A stretch of DNA of 64,000 nt from Anaerococcus vaginalis ATCC 51170 (GCF_000163295.1 NZ_GG700527.1:1705966-1769965), one strand, 5' to 3'. Positions 25,576 to 34,878 are shown, counted from the first letter of the stretch. Translations and numbers: made by a program. Notes: generated from the letters alone by a model not told the origin.

Positions 25576-26411
25576 TGAAAGAAAAAACTATAAATGCAAT
25601 TTTGTTTGTAATAATGTTATTTCTACTTGGAATTTTCCTATTTCCTATTGCCTTTATCCTTATGAATTCCTTTAAAGGAAAATTTTTCATAAGTGATTCT
25701 CCATTTACACTTCCAACAGGAGATACTTTTGCAGGGCTTGAAAATTATGTTTCTGGACTTGCAAGAACAGGATTTTTCCAAGCTGCAGGTTGGTCATTTT
25801 TTATAACAATAATTTCAGTTTTTGTAGTTGTACTTTTATCAGCAATGACTGCTTATTATTTAACAAGAGTAAAAAATAAATTTACACAAGTGATTTATTA
25901 CTTGTTTGTTTTTTCAATGATAGTACCTTTCCAAATGGTTATGTTTCCAACAATAAAAGTTGCAGACTTTCTACATTTAAATAATCCAATCGGTATGGTT
26001 GTTTTATATTTAGGATTTGGAAGTGGGCTTTCAGTATTTATGTTCTCAGGATTTATAAAATCAATCCCAATAGAAATCGAAGAAGCATCAATGATAGATG
26101 GATGTTCGCCAATAAAACATTTCTTTTATATAATTCTTCCGATTTTAAAACCAACAGCAATTACAGTTGCAATTTTAAATACAATGTGGATTTGGAATGA
26201 TTATCTTCTTCCATATCTTGTAATAGGAGTAAGTACTCCATACAAAACAATTCCAGTTGTAATCCAAATGCTTGTTGGAAGTAATGGAAACAAAGACTTG
26301 GGAGCTATGATGGCTATGCTTGTTCTTAGTATGCTACCAGTTATAGTATTTTATTTGACAATGCAAAAACACATAGTTAAAGGAGTTGCGGCAGGAGCAA
26401 TTAAAGGATAA
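25575..26411 (+). CDS. Sugar ABC transporter permease (MalG-like)
   Basis: 278 residues and six membrane segments. The cytoplasmic docking loop is EEASMIDGCSPIKHFFYI near residue 171. Typical MalG-type C terminus with LTMQKHIVKGVAAGAIKG. Forms the membrane channel with the upstream permease. The lacI gene starts 4 bp after its stop. Confidence 0.92.
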   Translation: MKEKTINAILFVIMLFLLGIFLFPIAFILMNSFKGKFFISDSPFTLPTGDTFAGLENYVSGLARTGFFQAAGWSFFITIISVFVVVLLSAMTAYYLTRVKNKFTQVIYYLFVFSMIVPFQMVMFPTIKVADFLHLNNPIGMVVLYLGFGSGLSVFMFSGFIKSIPIEIEEASMIDGCSPIKHFFYIILPILKPTAITVAILNTMWIWNDYLLPYLVIGVSTPYKTIPVVIQMLVGSNGNKDLGAMMAMLVLSMLPVIVFYLTMQKHIVKGVAAGAIKG

Positions 26412-26415
26412 AAAA

Positions 26416-27459
26416 TTGAAAAGAGTAACCATAAAAGACATAGCATCTATGTGTGGGGTAAGTGTGAGCACTGTTTCAAGAGCTATAAATAATGGTGGAG
26501 AAATAAGCGATGCCACCAAGCAAAAAATTCTTAAAACCATTGATGATTTAGGTTATGTGCCAAATCAAAATGCAAGAAATTTAAAAATTACAAAAACAAA
26601 AACAATAGCAGTTCTCATAAAAGGAATTACAAATCCTTTTTTTACACCAATGTTAAAAGTTCTCGAAGAAGAAATAACAAAAGCTGGTTACACTTTTGCT
26701 CTACAAAAAGTAGAAGAACATTTAAGTGAAATTGATATAGCTTATAAAGTTGTAAAAAATTTAAAGCCTGAAGGAATAATATTTTTGGGCGGATATTTTG
26801 TAGAAGATAGAAAAAAATTAAATTCTTTGGGAATTCCTTTTACAATGACGACGATAATAAATAAAGATTTAAAAATAAAAAAATCAGCTTGTCTTGGCGT
26901 AGATGATTTTGTTCAAAGCAAAAAAATAGTAAATTATTTGATAAGCATTGGGCATAAAAAAATTGCTTTTATAGCGCCAAGAATTGAAGATCAAAGTATA
27001 GGAAAGTTAAGGCTTATGGGCTACCAAAAAGCCCTAGAAGAAAATGAGATAGAATTTGATAAAAAATTAATTTTTTATCCAAAAAAGGGAACAAATCCCT
27101 ATTCCATGGAACACGGATATGAAGTAGGCAAAAAAATTGTGAAAAAAAATATTCCGTGCACAGCAATTTTTGCAATTTCTGATACAGTTGCCATGGGAGC
27201 AATTAAGGCAATAGATGATTTTGGTAAAAAAATTCCGCAAGATTATTCAGTTGCAGGTTTTGATGGATTGGAAATAAATAAATATTTATTAAAACCAATC
27301 ACAACCATAGTCCAACCAGCATCAGAAATTGCTTATGAGTCAGTAAAAGATTTATTTAAAATAATAAAGAAAAAACCGTATGAAAAGATAATGGAATTTG
27401 ATGCTGAATTGTTTGTAGGAAAAACAACAGCACCAATTGTTAGTAAGGAGTTAGAATGA
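26416..27459 (+). CDS. LacI-family repressor of the sugar operon
   Basis: 347 residues if started at TTG 26416, which has AAAGGA about 8 bases before it and gives the classic opening MKRVTIKDIASMCGVSVSTV. Helix-turn-helix at residues 6-25, hinge helix near 50, then a periplasmic-binding-like sensor domain with IFAISDTVAMGAI. It probably binds the operator at 23067-23080 and responds to maltodextrin or a related sugar. It overlaps malQ by 4 bp (ATGA). An upstream ATG at 26386 inside the permease gene is less likely. Confidence 0.9.
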   Translation: MKRVTIKDIASMCGVSVSTVSRAINNGGEISDATKQKILKTIDDLGYVPNQNARNLKITKTKTIAVLIKGITNPFFTPMLKVLEEEITKAGYTFALQKVEEHLSEIDIAYKVVKNLKPEGIIFLGGYFVEDRKKLNSLGIPFTMTTIINKDLKIKKSACLGVDDFVQSKKIVNYLISIGHKKIAFIAPRIEDQSIGKLRLMGYQKALEENEIEFDKKLIFYPKKGTNPYSMEHGYEVGKKIVKKNIPCTAIFAISDTVAMGAIKAIDDFGKKIPQDYSVAGFDGLEINKYLLKPITTIVQPASEIAYESVKDLFKIIKKKPYEKIMEFDAELFVGKTTAPIVSKELE

Positions 27460-28916
27460 AAAAAGCAGGTATTTTATTACCCCTTCAAAGTCTAAATGGA
27501 GAAAATGGGATTGGAGATTTTGGAAAAGCTGCCTTTGATTTTATAGATATAATCAAAAAATCAGGATTCGATATGTGGCAAATTTTGCCATTAAATCCCT
27601 TAGGATATGGAAATTCTCCCTACCAGCCATATTCCTCTTTTGCTGGAGATGAAATTTATATAAGTTTAGACTTGCTATATGAAGACGGACTGCTTGAAAA
27701 AAAGGCTGAAAAAGTAGAGCAAAAAGAAAGAATTGACTATAATTTTGTAAGAAAATTTAAAGAAAAATATTTAAAAATTGCCTACGAAAATTTCAAAAAG
27801 ACCAAAGAAAATCAAACAAAAGCTTACGAAGATTTTTTGAAATTTGATTTTGTGTACAATTATGGCGTTTTTATAACTTTAAAAAAAGAAAATAATTTAA
27901 GAAGCTGGAATGAATGGCCAGATGAGATGAAAAATTGGATTGTAGATAAAAAATTCGATTTGACACCTTACGAAGACAAAATCAATTATGAAATTTTTGT
28001 TCAATATATTTTTTACAAACAATGGATGAATTTAAAATCCTACGCCAACGAAAATAATATAAAAATTGTTGGAGATATTCCTTTTTATGTAGGACTTGAT
28101 AGCCTTGATGTTTGGGAAAATCAACAATATTTTGAAATAACAAAAGAGGGCAATCCAAAATTAATTGCAGGCGTTCCACCAGATAATTTTTCGGCTACAG
28201 GACAAAGGTGGGGAAATCCTATTTATAATTGGGAAAAAATAAAAGAGGATGATTTTTCTTTTTGGATAAATAGACTTGCCTATAACGGAAAACTTTACGA
28301 TATAGTAAGGCTTGACCATTTTAGAGCCTTTGATACTTATTGGGTAATAGATTCAAAAAATGAAACAGCTATAGAAGGCGAATGGCTTTTTGCACCTGGC
28401 TATGAATTGTTTGAAAAAATAAAAAAAGATTTGAAAGATGTAGAATTTATCGCGGAAGATTTAGGCGAAATAAGACCAGAAGTTTTTGAGCTTAGAGATT
28501 ATTTTAACCTAAAAGGAATGGTAATAATTCAAACAGATATAAGAGCAACTGAAAAAAATTATATATACGCACCAGAAAATTCTATTTGTTATACAGGAAC
28601 CCATGATAACAAAACGATTATGGATTGGTTTGAAGATTTAAGCGAAGAAGAAAAAGAAAATATAAATAAACTTTTCCAAAAAATCGGCATAAGAAACGAA
28701 AATATTTACGATAATTTTTTTGAATTTGCAATCAGATGCGATAGCGAATATGTAATAATTCCTCTACAAGATATTTTGGGTTTGGGCAAAGAAGCAAGAA
28801 TAAATACACCAGCCACCTTGGATGAAAAAAATTGGTCTTATAAATTCAAATCAATGGAAAAATTAAAAGAAAAAGAAGAATTTTTGAAAGAAATTATAGA
28901 AAAAAATAGGAAATAA
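27456..28916 (+). CDS. malQ: 4-alpha-glucanotransferase (amylomaltase)
   Basis: 486 residues, GH77 length. It transfers maltodextrin chains between acceptors and releases glucose in the cytosol. Visible motifs: MWQILPLNPLGYGNSPYQP near residue 44, the nucleophile Asp in VRLDHFRAFDTYW, the acid/base Glu in FIAEDLGEI and the Asp of YTGTHDN. This enzyme is the best evidence that the surrounding transporter carries maltodextrins. Confidence 0.95.
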   Translation: MKKAGILLPLQSLNGENGIGDFGKAAFDFIDIIKKSGFDMWQILPLNPLGYGNSPYQPYSSFAGDEIYISLDLLYEDGLLEKKAEKVEQKERIDYNFVRKFKEKYLKIAYENFKKTKENQTKAYEDFLKFDFVYNYGVFITLKKENNLRSWNEWPDEMKNWIVDKKFDLTPYEDKINYEIFVQYIFYKQWMNLKSYANENNIKIVGDIPFYVGLDSLDVWENQQYFEITKEGNPKLIAGVPPDNFSATGQRWGNPIYNWEKIKEDDFSFWINRLAYNGKLYDIVRLDHFRAFDTYWVIDSKNETAIEGEWLFAPGYELFEKIKKDLKDVEFIAEDLGEIRPEVFELRDYFNLKGMVIIQTDIRATEKNYIYAPENSICYTGTHDNKTIMDWFEDLSEEEKENINKLFQKIGIRNENIYDNFFEFAIRCDSEYVIIPLQDILGLGKEARINTPATLDEKNWSYKFKSMEKLKEKEEFLKEIIEKNRK

Positions 28917-28967
28917 ATTCATAATATTATAATTTACCCTGTAAATTTTAATATTAAAGGAGAAAAA

Positions 28968-30080
28968 ATGGCAAATTTAAGTTTAAAAAATATAAATAAA
29001 ATTTATGACAACGGCTTTCATGCTGTAAAAGATTTTAATATGGAAATAGAGGACAAGGAGTTTATAATCTTTGTAGGACCATCAGGCTGTGGAAAATCTA
29101 CGACTCTTAGAATGATAGCAGGGCTTGAAGATATAAGCTCTGGAGAGCTAAAAATTGATGGGAAAGTTGTCAACGATGTCCTACCAAAAGATAGAGATAT
29201 AGCTATGGTTTTCCAAAATTATGCTCTATATCCACACATGACAGTTTATGATAATATGGCATTTTCATTAAAAATAAATAAGGTGCCAAAAGATGAAATT
29301 GACAAAAAAGTAAAAGAAGCAGCAAAGATTTTGGATATAGAAAATCTATTAAAAAGAAAACCAAAACAATTATCAGGTGGACAAAGACAAAGAGTTGCTA
29401 TGGGACGTGCTATAGTTAGAAATCCAAAAGTATTTTTGATGGATGAGCCATTAAGTAACCTTGATGCAAAACTTAGAGTTCAAATGAGAATAGAAATTTC
29501 AAAATTATATCAAAAATTGGGAACAACAATGATCTATGTAACTCACGATCAAACAGAAGCAATGACTCTTGGAACAAGAATAGTTGTAATGAAAGATGGA
29601 GTTGTTCAACAAATTGATACACCACAAAATCTTTACGATCATCCAAAAAATTTATTTGTTGCAAGTTTTATAGGCTCACCACAAATCAATTTGATAGATG
29701 TTAAAGCCGTAAAAGAAGGCGAAGAAGTATTCGTAGAAAATGATTATTTAAAATTAAAACTTCCAAAAGAAAAAGCAGATATATTAATCGATAAGGATTA
29801 TATAGGAAAAAAAGTTGTATTTGGAATAAGACCTGAATCAATTTATGACGAAGAAGACTTTTTAGAAAAAGCTAGCGATGGCTCAATAATAAATGCAAAA
29901 ATTAGAGTATTTGAGCTAATGGGAGCAGAAGTTTATTTGTATTTTGATTTAGGCGAAGATCAAATAACAGCAAGAGTAAATCCATCAACAAAAGCAAAAG
30001 TTGGACAAGAAGTAAAATTTGCTTTTGATATGGAAAAAACCTACCTCTTTGATCCAGAAACTTCTCTTATAATAGAATAA
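28968..30080 (+). CDS. MsmK/UgpC-type sugar ABC transporter ATPase
   Basis: 370 residues. Walker A GPSGCGKST (about 40), signature LSGGQRQR, Walker B FLMDEPLSNLD, H loop VTHDQTEAM. The extra C-terminal TOBE-like regulatory domain (about 240-370) with FGIRPESI is typical of the MalK group. It energises the two permeases upstream, and such ATPases are often shared between sugar transporters. Separated from malQ by 51 bp with a small AATTTAC/GTAAATT hairpin. Confidence 0.94.
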   Translation: MANLSLKNINKIYDNGFHAVKDFNMEIEDKEFIIFVGPSGCGKSTTLRMIAGLEDISSGELKIDGKVVNDVLPKDRDIAMVFQNYALYPHMTVYDNMAFSLKINKVPKDEIDKKVKEAAKILDIENLLKRKPKQLSGGQRQRVAMGRAIVRNPKVFLMDEPLSNLDAKLRVQMRIEISKLYQKLGTTMIYVTHDQTEAMTLGTRIVVMKDGVVQQIDTPQNLYDHPKNLFVASFIGSPQINLIDVKAVKEGEEVFVENDYLKLKLPKEKADILIDKDYIGKKVVFGIRPESIYDEEDFLEKASDGSIINAKIRVFELMGAEVYLYFDLGEDQITARVNPSTKAKVGQEVKFAFDMEKTYLFDPETSLIIE

Positions 30081-30110
30081 AAAATAAAAAACTGGTAAAT
30101 ATTTTTTTAA

Positions 30111-30143
30111 AACTTCTAATCAAAAGCGATTAGGAGTTTTTTG
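30111..30143 (+). terminator. Terminator of the sugar operon
   Basis: AACTTCTAATC / GATTAGGAGTT stem with 6-nt loop and T run. Confidence 0.88.
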
Positions 30144-30218
30144 TTTTAAAAATTTTAAAAGTTAAAAGAAATATTTTTTAAAAAATTTCAAAAAATTTAT
30201 TTTTGAGATTGATAAATA

Positions 30219-30247
30219 TTGACAATTAAATTCGTTTTTTGTAAAAT
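30219..30247 (+). promoter_or_regulatory. Promoter of the MATE gene
   Basis: Consensus -35 TTGACA (30219-30224), 17-bp spacer, -10 TAAAAT (30242-30247). Leader of about 80 nt without a recognised regulatory fold. Confidence 0.78.
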
Positions 30248-30335
30248 TTAGGAGATTATAGAGATTTAAATAATTATTTTTAATTAGTCTAATAGATTTG
30301 ATAAAAAATTTTAAAAAAATATAAAGGAGATGCCT

Positions 30336-31697
30336 ATGGAGAAAAGAAAAAATATTGATCTTACAAAGGAAAATATTGGAAAATCTTTAATAAAACTATC
30401 CATTCCTTTAACTCTTACAGCTTTTGTCCAAATCGCCTATACTTTGGTAGATATGATTTGGATAGGTAGACTTGGCTCTAATGCGGTTGCTGCTGTTGGA
30501 GTTTCTTATTTTTTGGCGTGGATTGCTGAGGCTTTGTCTTTGATTGCAAAAATTGGCGGAGGAGTTTATGCGGCTCAGGCTTATGGAAGAAAAGATAAAA
30601 AACTTACGTCTTTGATTTTACAAAATGGATATTTTCAAGGAAGTATTACTTCAATAATCTACATAATTTTAATATTTACTTTCAAAACTTATATTATAGA
30701 TTTTTATAAACTAGGAGCAGAGGTTTCAAATTTTGCAAATGCTTATCTTTCTATAACAGCTTTGGGTTATATATTTGTATTTTTAAATCCGATTTTTTCC
30801 CAATCATTTTATTCGATTGGAGAAAGTATTACTCCTTTTAAAATAAATACAATTGGTTTGGTTTTAAACATAGTTCTTGATCCGATTTTTATTTTTGGTT
30901 TTGGACCAATTCCCGAATTAGGAATAAGGGGTGCGGCAATAGCTACTGTTACGGGACAAGCCACTGTATTTTTTATATTTTTATTTGTTATGAAAAGAAA
31001 AGTTGGCGTAATAAAAGATTCTCTTGAAAATTTTACACTTTCAACAAAATGGCAAGTGAGAATTTTTAAACTAGGACTTCCCGTTGCTTTTATCAGCGGA
31101 ATCCACGCTCTAATAACTATGATTTTAAATAAATTAATGGCAAATTTTGGACCAAAACCAGTTGCAGTTTATTCAATAGGAAGTCAGCTCGAATCAATTT
31201 CTTGGAAAACAACAGAAGGATGCCAAGTTGTAGTTCAATCATTAATAGCACAAAATTATGGAGCAGGCCTAATGGATAGAGTGAAAAAAGGCGTCAAAGA
31301 AAGTCTAAAACTTGTCGGGGCAATTGGAATTATTGCTACAATTATTTTGTTTGCATTTAGAAATTATTTATTTGAAATTTTTGTGCCAGGCGATTTGGAA
31401 ACAATAAATTTGGGTGCAAAATATTTGGCAATTCTTTCAGCAAGCCAACTTATGATGGCATTAGAAATAGGCTCTACAGGAATTTTCCAAGGCTTGTCAG
31501 ATACAAGAACGCCATCAGCAATTTCTATAATATTTAACGCAGCAAGAATTCCAATATCAATTTTATTAATGCCATATTTTGGTGTTTTAGGAATCTGGCT
31601 ATCAATGACAATAACATCAATTATAAAAGGACTTCTTTCACTTTTTCTTTTGAAAAAGAAAATGAAAAAGAATTTAAAAGTTATAGATTTTAGATGA
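30336..31697 (+). CDS. MATE-family multidrug/metabolite efflux transporter
   Basis: About 453 residues, 12 membrane segments. MATE signature regions: SIPLTLTAFVQIAYTLVDMIW at the N terminus (core PLTLTAFVQIAYTLVDM) and VPGDLETINLGAKYL in the second half. The ATG at 30336 is chosen because AAGGAG ends 6 bases before it; an ATG at 30330 would overlap that site. It exports cationic compounds in exchange for Na+ or H+. Single gene with own promoter and terminator. Confidence 0.92.
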   Translation: MEKRKNIDLTKENIGKSLIKLSIPLTLTAFVQIAYTLVDMIWIGRLGSNAVAAVGVSYFLAWIAEALSLIAKIGGGVYAAQAYGRKDKKLTSLILQNGYFQGSITSIIYIILIFTFKTYIIDFYKLGAEVSNFANAYLSITALGYIFVFLNPIFSQSFYSIGESITPFKINTIGLVLNIVLDPIFIFGFGPIPELGIRGAAIATVTGQATVFFIFLFVMKRKVGVIKDSLENFTLSTKWQVRIFKLGLPVAFISGIHALITMILNKLMANFGPKPVAVYSIGSQLESISWKTTEGCQVVVQSLIAQNYGAGLMDRVKKGVKESLKLVGAIGIIATIILFAFRNYLFEIFVPGDLETINLGAKYLAILSASQLMMALEIGSTGIFQGLSDTRTPSAISIIFNAARIPISILLMPYFGVLGIWLSMTITSIIKGLLSLFLLKKKMKKNLKVIDFR

Positions 31698-31729
31698 TTT
31701 TTTAAAATAAGAAAAATATTCAAAAAAAT

Positions 31730-31752
31730 AACCACCTTTAGGTGGTTTTATT
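31730..31752. terminator. Terminator between convergent MATE and HAD genes
   Basis: AACCACC / GGTGGTT stem, TTTA loop, A run before and T run after; usable from both sides. Confidence 0.87.
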
Positions 31753-32406
31753 TTATAGATTTTTAATTTTTTCCATATCAATATCTTTGATATTATCAAT
31801 TACCATATCTGCTTGTTTTTTTATTTTGTCCCATTCGTTTTTGTTGTAGGGGAAATCTTTTATGCCTACGGTTTTTATTCCAAGTTTTTTGGCGGATTTT
31901 ACTGCATATAGGGCATCGTCGAATAAAACTGCGTCTTTTGCATTAATTTTATAATTATCAAGTGCCTTTTGCCAATATTCCTTGTCGCTTTTTTTGTAAG
32001 GAAATTTATCTGGAGTCAGGATAAAATCAAATAAATTTATTATGCCAAGTCTTCTTAGGGCATTTTCTAGATGAATTTTGTCAGTTGATGAACAAATACA
32101 CATATCATAGCCATCGTTTTTTAATTTTTGTAAAATTTCAACAGCTCCGTCTTTTGCTAACAAATGATTTTTGTAGGCATCTGTTATTGTAGAAGAAAAA
32201 TAATCTAAAACTTCTTTTTCGCTTTTGTCTTTGCAGACATTTTCTTTTAACCATTTTACTGTATCCAAAAATGATAAGGCTTCAATTTTTCCTTTCTCTT
32301 CAGTTGTAAGTTTGTAATTATATTCTTTTAAAAGTTTTGCTATTGGTTCTAGCCAAATGTGCATGGAATCAAGAATCGTTCCATCGCAATCAAAAAATAA
32401 TTTCAT
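31753..32406 (-). CDS. HAD-superfamily phosphatase (beta-PGM-like)
   Basis: 217 residues. Motif I FDCDGTILDS at residues 4-13 (nucleophile Asp, acid/base Asp), motif II ICSSTD near 110, Lys motif YKKSDKEYW, motif IV VLFDDALYAVKSA. The alpha-helical cap between motifs I and II marks subfamily I (phosphoglycolate phosphatase/beta-phosphoglucomutase type). The substrate is not predictable. 20 bp after the GNAT gene and probably co-transcribed. Confidence 0.87.
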   Translation of the reverse strand: MKLFFDCDGTILDSMHIWLEPIAKLLKEYNYKLTTEEKGKIEALSFLDTVKWLKENVCKDKSEKEVLDYFSSTITDAYKNHLLAKDGAVEILQKLKNDGYDMCICSSTDKIHLENALRRLGIINLFDFILTPDKFPYKKSDKEYWQKALDNYKINAKDAVLFDDALYAVKSAKKLGIKTVGIKDFPYNKNEWDKIKKQADMVIDNIKDIDMEKIKNL

Positions 32407-32426
32407 AAAAACTCCTTAAAATTTTC

Positions 32427-32966
32427 TTATGCAAGTTTTATATTATCTTCAATGTAAGATTTTGGGAAAATTGAAGTTAATAAGTTCATATAATGTTCAA
32501 AATTTATAGTTTTATTTAAACTCATTAGCTCAAGATCAACTCCAAACCATGAAATGTTTATGTCAGTTTGCCTAAAGCCCAAATTTTTGTAAAAATTCTT
32601 TCTTTTTTGCCTTTGAACAAGGTTACAAGCATTTTCAACGCAAGGTTCAATTTCAATTATTATTGTTTTATTTTCTCTTTCATTCAAAAGTTCTATAGAT
32701 TTTGAGCCAAGACTTAGTCCCCTATAATCGCTTTTTATGGCAAAATAATCAATCAAAAGTGTGTTATTGCTATCTGAATCCAAGGTAATAAACATTCCTA
32801 CAAATTCATCGTCAAGCAAAATCGGAATAATTCTTCCCAAAGAATTTTCGCAAACTTTTATAATTTGGTCTAGAGGTTTTCTTTCAGCTTTTGGGAAAGC
32901 TTCTATATATAAATTTTTAATTTCTTCTAAGTGTTCTAAATAAGAATTTGATAAAGTTAAATTCAT
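32427..32966 (-). CDS. GNAT acetyltransferase
   Basis: 179 residues when started at the ATG at 32966, preceded by AGGGAG. Acetyl-CoA binding stretch IKSDYRGLSLGSKSIELL around residue 88; NFYKNLGFRQTDI near the C terminus is the usual GNAT closing strand. The target is unknown. Operon with the HAD phosphatase. Confidence 0.83.
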   Translation of the reverse strand: MNLTLSNSYLEHLEEIKNLYIEAFPKAERKPLDQIIKVCENSLGRIIPILLDDEFVGMFITLDSDSNNTLLIDYFAIKSDYRGLSLGSKSIELLNERENKTIIIEIEPCVENACNLVQRQKRKNFYKNLGFRQTDINISWFGVDLELMSLNKTINFEHYMNLLTSIFPKSYIEDNIKLA

Positions 32967-33086
32967 AAACTCCCTTTCGTTTTTCTTTACATATATTAAA
33001 TAATCATACTGCAAGAAAGCTTAAAATCAAGAGATTTAGCCTGACCTTTGCCTTGTGCTATAATAAAATACAAAGGAGAAATTAAA

Positions 33087-33620
33087 ATGAAAATATTATT
33101 TGAGCTTTACATAACTTTTTTTAAAATAGGAGCCTTTACCTTTGGAGGAGGCTACGCCATGCTTCCGCTTTTACAAAGAGAATTGGTCGATAAAAGAAAA
33201 TGGATTAGCCAAGAAGAAATTTTAGATTATTACGCAATAGGGCAAACAACTCCAGGAATTATTGCTGTAAATACTTCGACTTTTTGTGGGAGAAAAAGAA
33301 AAGGAAATTTGGGAGGGATATTTGCCTCCTTGGGTTTTATCACCCCATCAATAATAATCATCACCCTTATTGCAAATTTTTTAAAAGAATTTTCCCATTT
33401 ATTAATTATCCAACACGCCTTTGCTGGAATTAGAATTGCAGTTTCAGCTCTAGTTTTAAATACAGTAATAAATATGGTCAAAAAAACTGCTGATACAAAA
33501 ATAAAAATTTTAATTTTTTTATTAACTTTTATTGCGATAGGAATTTTTTCTATTTCGCCAATTATTATAGTGATTTCTTGCGGAATTTTTGGAATTATTT
33601 TTGGAGGCAAATATGCTTAG
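33087..33620 (+). CDS. Chromate transporter-family subunit (ChrA half 1)
   Basis: 177 residues, about six membrane segments. The family motif FTFGGGYAMLPLLQREL is near residue 15 and YAIGQTTPGIIAVN near 51. Chromate_transp domains occur fused (ChrA) or as two half-size genes as here. Paired short proteins of this family are common in anaerobes and the true substrate is often unknown. ATG at 33087 follows AAAGGAG. Confidence 0.9.
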   Translation: MKILFELYITFFKIGAFTFGGGYAMLPLLQRELVDKRKWISQEEILDYYAIGQTTPGIIAVNTSTFCGRKRKGNLGGIFASLGFITPSIIIITLIANFLKEFSHLLIIQHAFAGIRIAVSALVLNTVINMVKKTADTKIKILIFLLTFIAIGIFSISPIIIVISCGIFGIIFGGKYA

Positions 33621-34173
33621 GTTGATGTGGGAATTTTTTAAAACTGGACTTTTTGCAATTGGAGGAGGAATGGCAACTTTTCCATTTTTGCAAAAAATGG
33701 CAGAAAATTACGATTGGTTTACAAGCGAAGAATTATTAGATATGATTGCCGTTTCAGAATCAACGCCCGGAGCAATAGGAATAAATGTTGCAAGTTTTGC
33801 AGGATATAGAGCCTATGGTTTTTTTGGAGCAATCCTTGCAAGCATTTCTTTGATAGCGCCTGCAATAATTATAATTTTAATAATAGCTAAATCTTTGGAT
33901 AAATTTAAAACATCTCTTACAGTAAAAAATGCTTTTGAATACATAAGACCATCAACAGCAGGACTTATTTTGGGAGCTATGTTAAATGTAATGATAATTT
34001 CCTTATTTAATGTAAAATTATATGAAAAAACAGGAAATTTTCTAGATTTATTTCAAATAATCCAACTTGTTTTGTTCCTAGGATTTTTATTTTTATTAAG
34101 AAAATACAAAAAAATCCATCCCCTACTAATAATAGGGATGGGGGCTTTGTTTGGGATTGTGTTTAAATTATAA
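33613..34173 (+). CDS. Chromate transporter-family subunit (ChrA half 2)
   Basis: 186 residues, about six membrane segments. FAIGGGMATFPFLQKM near residue 10 and IAVSESTPGAIGINVASFAG repeat the motifs of the first half in inverted topology. The start is taken as ATG 33613, 8 bp inside the end of the first gene, with GGAGG upstream. The two halves presumably form a heterodimer. Confidence 0.9.
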   Translation: MLRLMWEFFKTGLFAIGGGMATFPFLQKMAENYDWFTSEELLDMIAVSESTPGAIGINVASFAGYRAYGFFGAILASISLIAPAIIIILIIAKSLDKFKTSLTVKNAFEYIRPSTAGLILGAMLNVMIISLFNVKLYEKTGNFLDLFQIIQLVLFLGFLFLLRKYKKIHPLLIIGMGALFGIVFKL

Positions 34174-34202
34174 AAAGCAGGAATTTATACTCCTGCTTTT
34201 TT
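34172..34202. terminator. Terminator of the chromate transporter pair
   Basis: AAAAAGCAGGA / TCCTGCTTTTT stem; A run before and T run after allow use from both sides. The stem bases resemble those of the toxin-antitoxin terminators 400-700 bp downstream. Confidence 0.87.
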
Positions 34203-34206
34203 GAAA

Positions 34207-34494
34207 TTAAAATTTTGTAGGTAAAATCATTGCAAAATATGCCTTCCACCTGTATTTTAAAATTATTTTTAAAAAATCACCTAAAAGTTTGGAGTCCTTA
34301 TTGTCATAAAGGGCATCTCTTAAATAAGGATAGAGCTTATATGAGGCATAGTTTATATTTGTCTTATTGTTTGACAAGTCTTTATATTGGTCTAAAATTT
34401 CTTTTCTACAAGATTTGCTTAATTTTAAATTTTTATCATTGTAAATTTGGTGAATTTTTTCCATAAAATACTTTTGTTTTTCTTTTTTTCTCAT
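34207..34494 (-). CDS. Small basic protein, unknown (weakly bacteriocin-immunity-like)
   Basis: 95 residues when started at the ATG at 34494, preceded by GGAGGT. Predicted to be all helical and Lys-rich, with a hydrophobic end (YRWKAYFAMILPTKF). Size, helix content and the KEILDQYKDLSN region recall small bacteriocin immunity proteins (EntA-immunity type), but no motif is decisive. No bacteriocin gene is adjacent. Convergent with the chromate transporter genes. Confidence 0.6.
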   Translation of the reverse strand: MRKKEKQKYFMEKIHQIYNDKNLKLSKSCRKEILDQYKDLSNNKTNINYASYKLYPYLRDALYDNKDSKLLGDFLKIILKYRWKAYFAMILPTKF

Positions 34495-34535
34495 AAATCT
34501 ACCTCCAACTTGTATGATACAATAGTTCATTTATT

Positions 34536-34617
34536 TGTAAATGCTTAGATGCCAATGAAAAAGGTGAAACTTAGCCAAATAAAAAAGCAAGAGTTGGCCC
34601 TCCTGCTTTTTTGTGAT
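34536..34617 (+). pseudogene. Decayed copy of the type I toxin-antitoxin 3' end
   Basis: AAATGCTTAGATGCC...TTAGCC at 34539-34574 parallels the last codons of the intact toxin gene (AAGTGGCTAGATAGA...TAGCCC), giving K-C-L-D against K-W-L-D. It is followed by almost the same terminator (34580-34612) and GTGATT, as in the intact copy. The upstream toxin part and most of the antitoxin region are gone. A relic of a tandem duplication. Confidence 0.6.
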
Positions 34618-34721
34618 TCCATGAATCTATATTCCTTTACTTAAAATAATATACTTATTTAAAAACAAAATTCAATGAGTATTTTTTAAAAAAAGTAAAA
34701 ACTGCGAAATAAAAATTATGA

Positions 34722-34727
34722 TATAAT
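34722..34727 (+). promoter_or_regulatory. -10 box of the toxin promoter
   Basis: TATAAT about 40 bp upstream of the toxin ribosome site; the -35 region is poor. The leader then forms a GTTA-CC/GG-TAAC hairpin (34739-34758) close to the ribosome site, as in Fst-type toxin mRNAs. Confidence 0.55.
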
Positions 34728-34767
34728 ATTTTTATTATCGTTAACCTATACTGGTAACAGTTAGGGG

Positions 34768-34872
34768 GTGATTATCATAGATTATGTCATAACTTTAATA
34801 GTATCTATTTTGGCAGGAATAATTTGTCATTTTACCTGCAAGTGGCTAGATAGATATTTTAACGATAAGTAG
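34768..34872 (+). CDS. Fst/par-like type I toxin, small membrane peptide
   Basis: The peptide contains DYVITLIVSILAGIICHF followed by CKWLDRYFNDK: one membrane helix with a charged tail, the layout of Fst/Ldr-type toxins. The strong ribosome site AGGGGGTG (34763-34770) overlaps the in-frame GTG at 34768, so the working start is probably the ATA at 34777 (31 residues) or another non-AUG codon. Downstream are a bidirectional terminator and a converging antisense RNA gene with direct repeats of the start region. Translation is expected to be blocked by that RNA. Confidence 0.72.
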   Translation: MIIIDYVITLIVSILAGIICHFTCKWLDRYFNDK

Positions 34873-34878
34873 CCCAAA

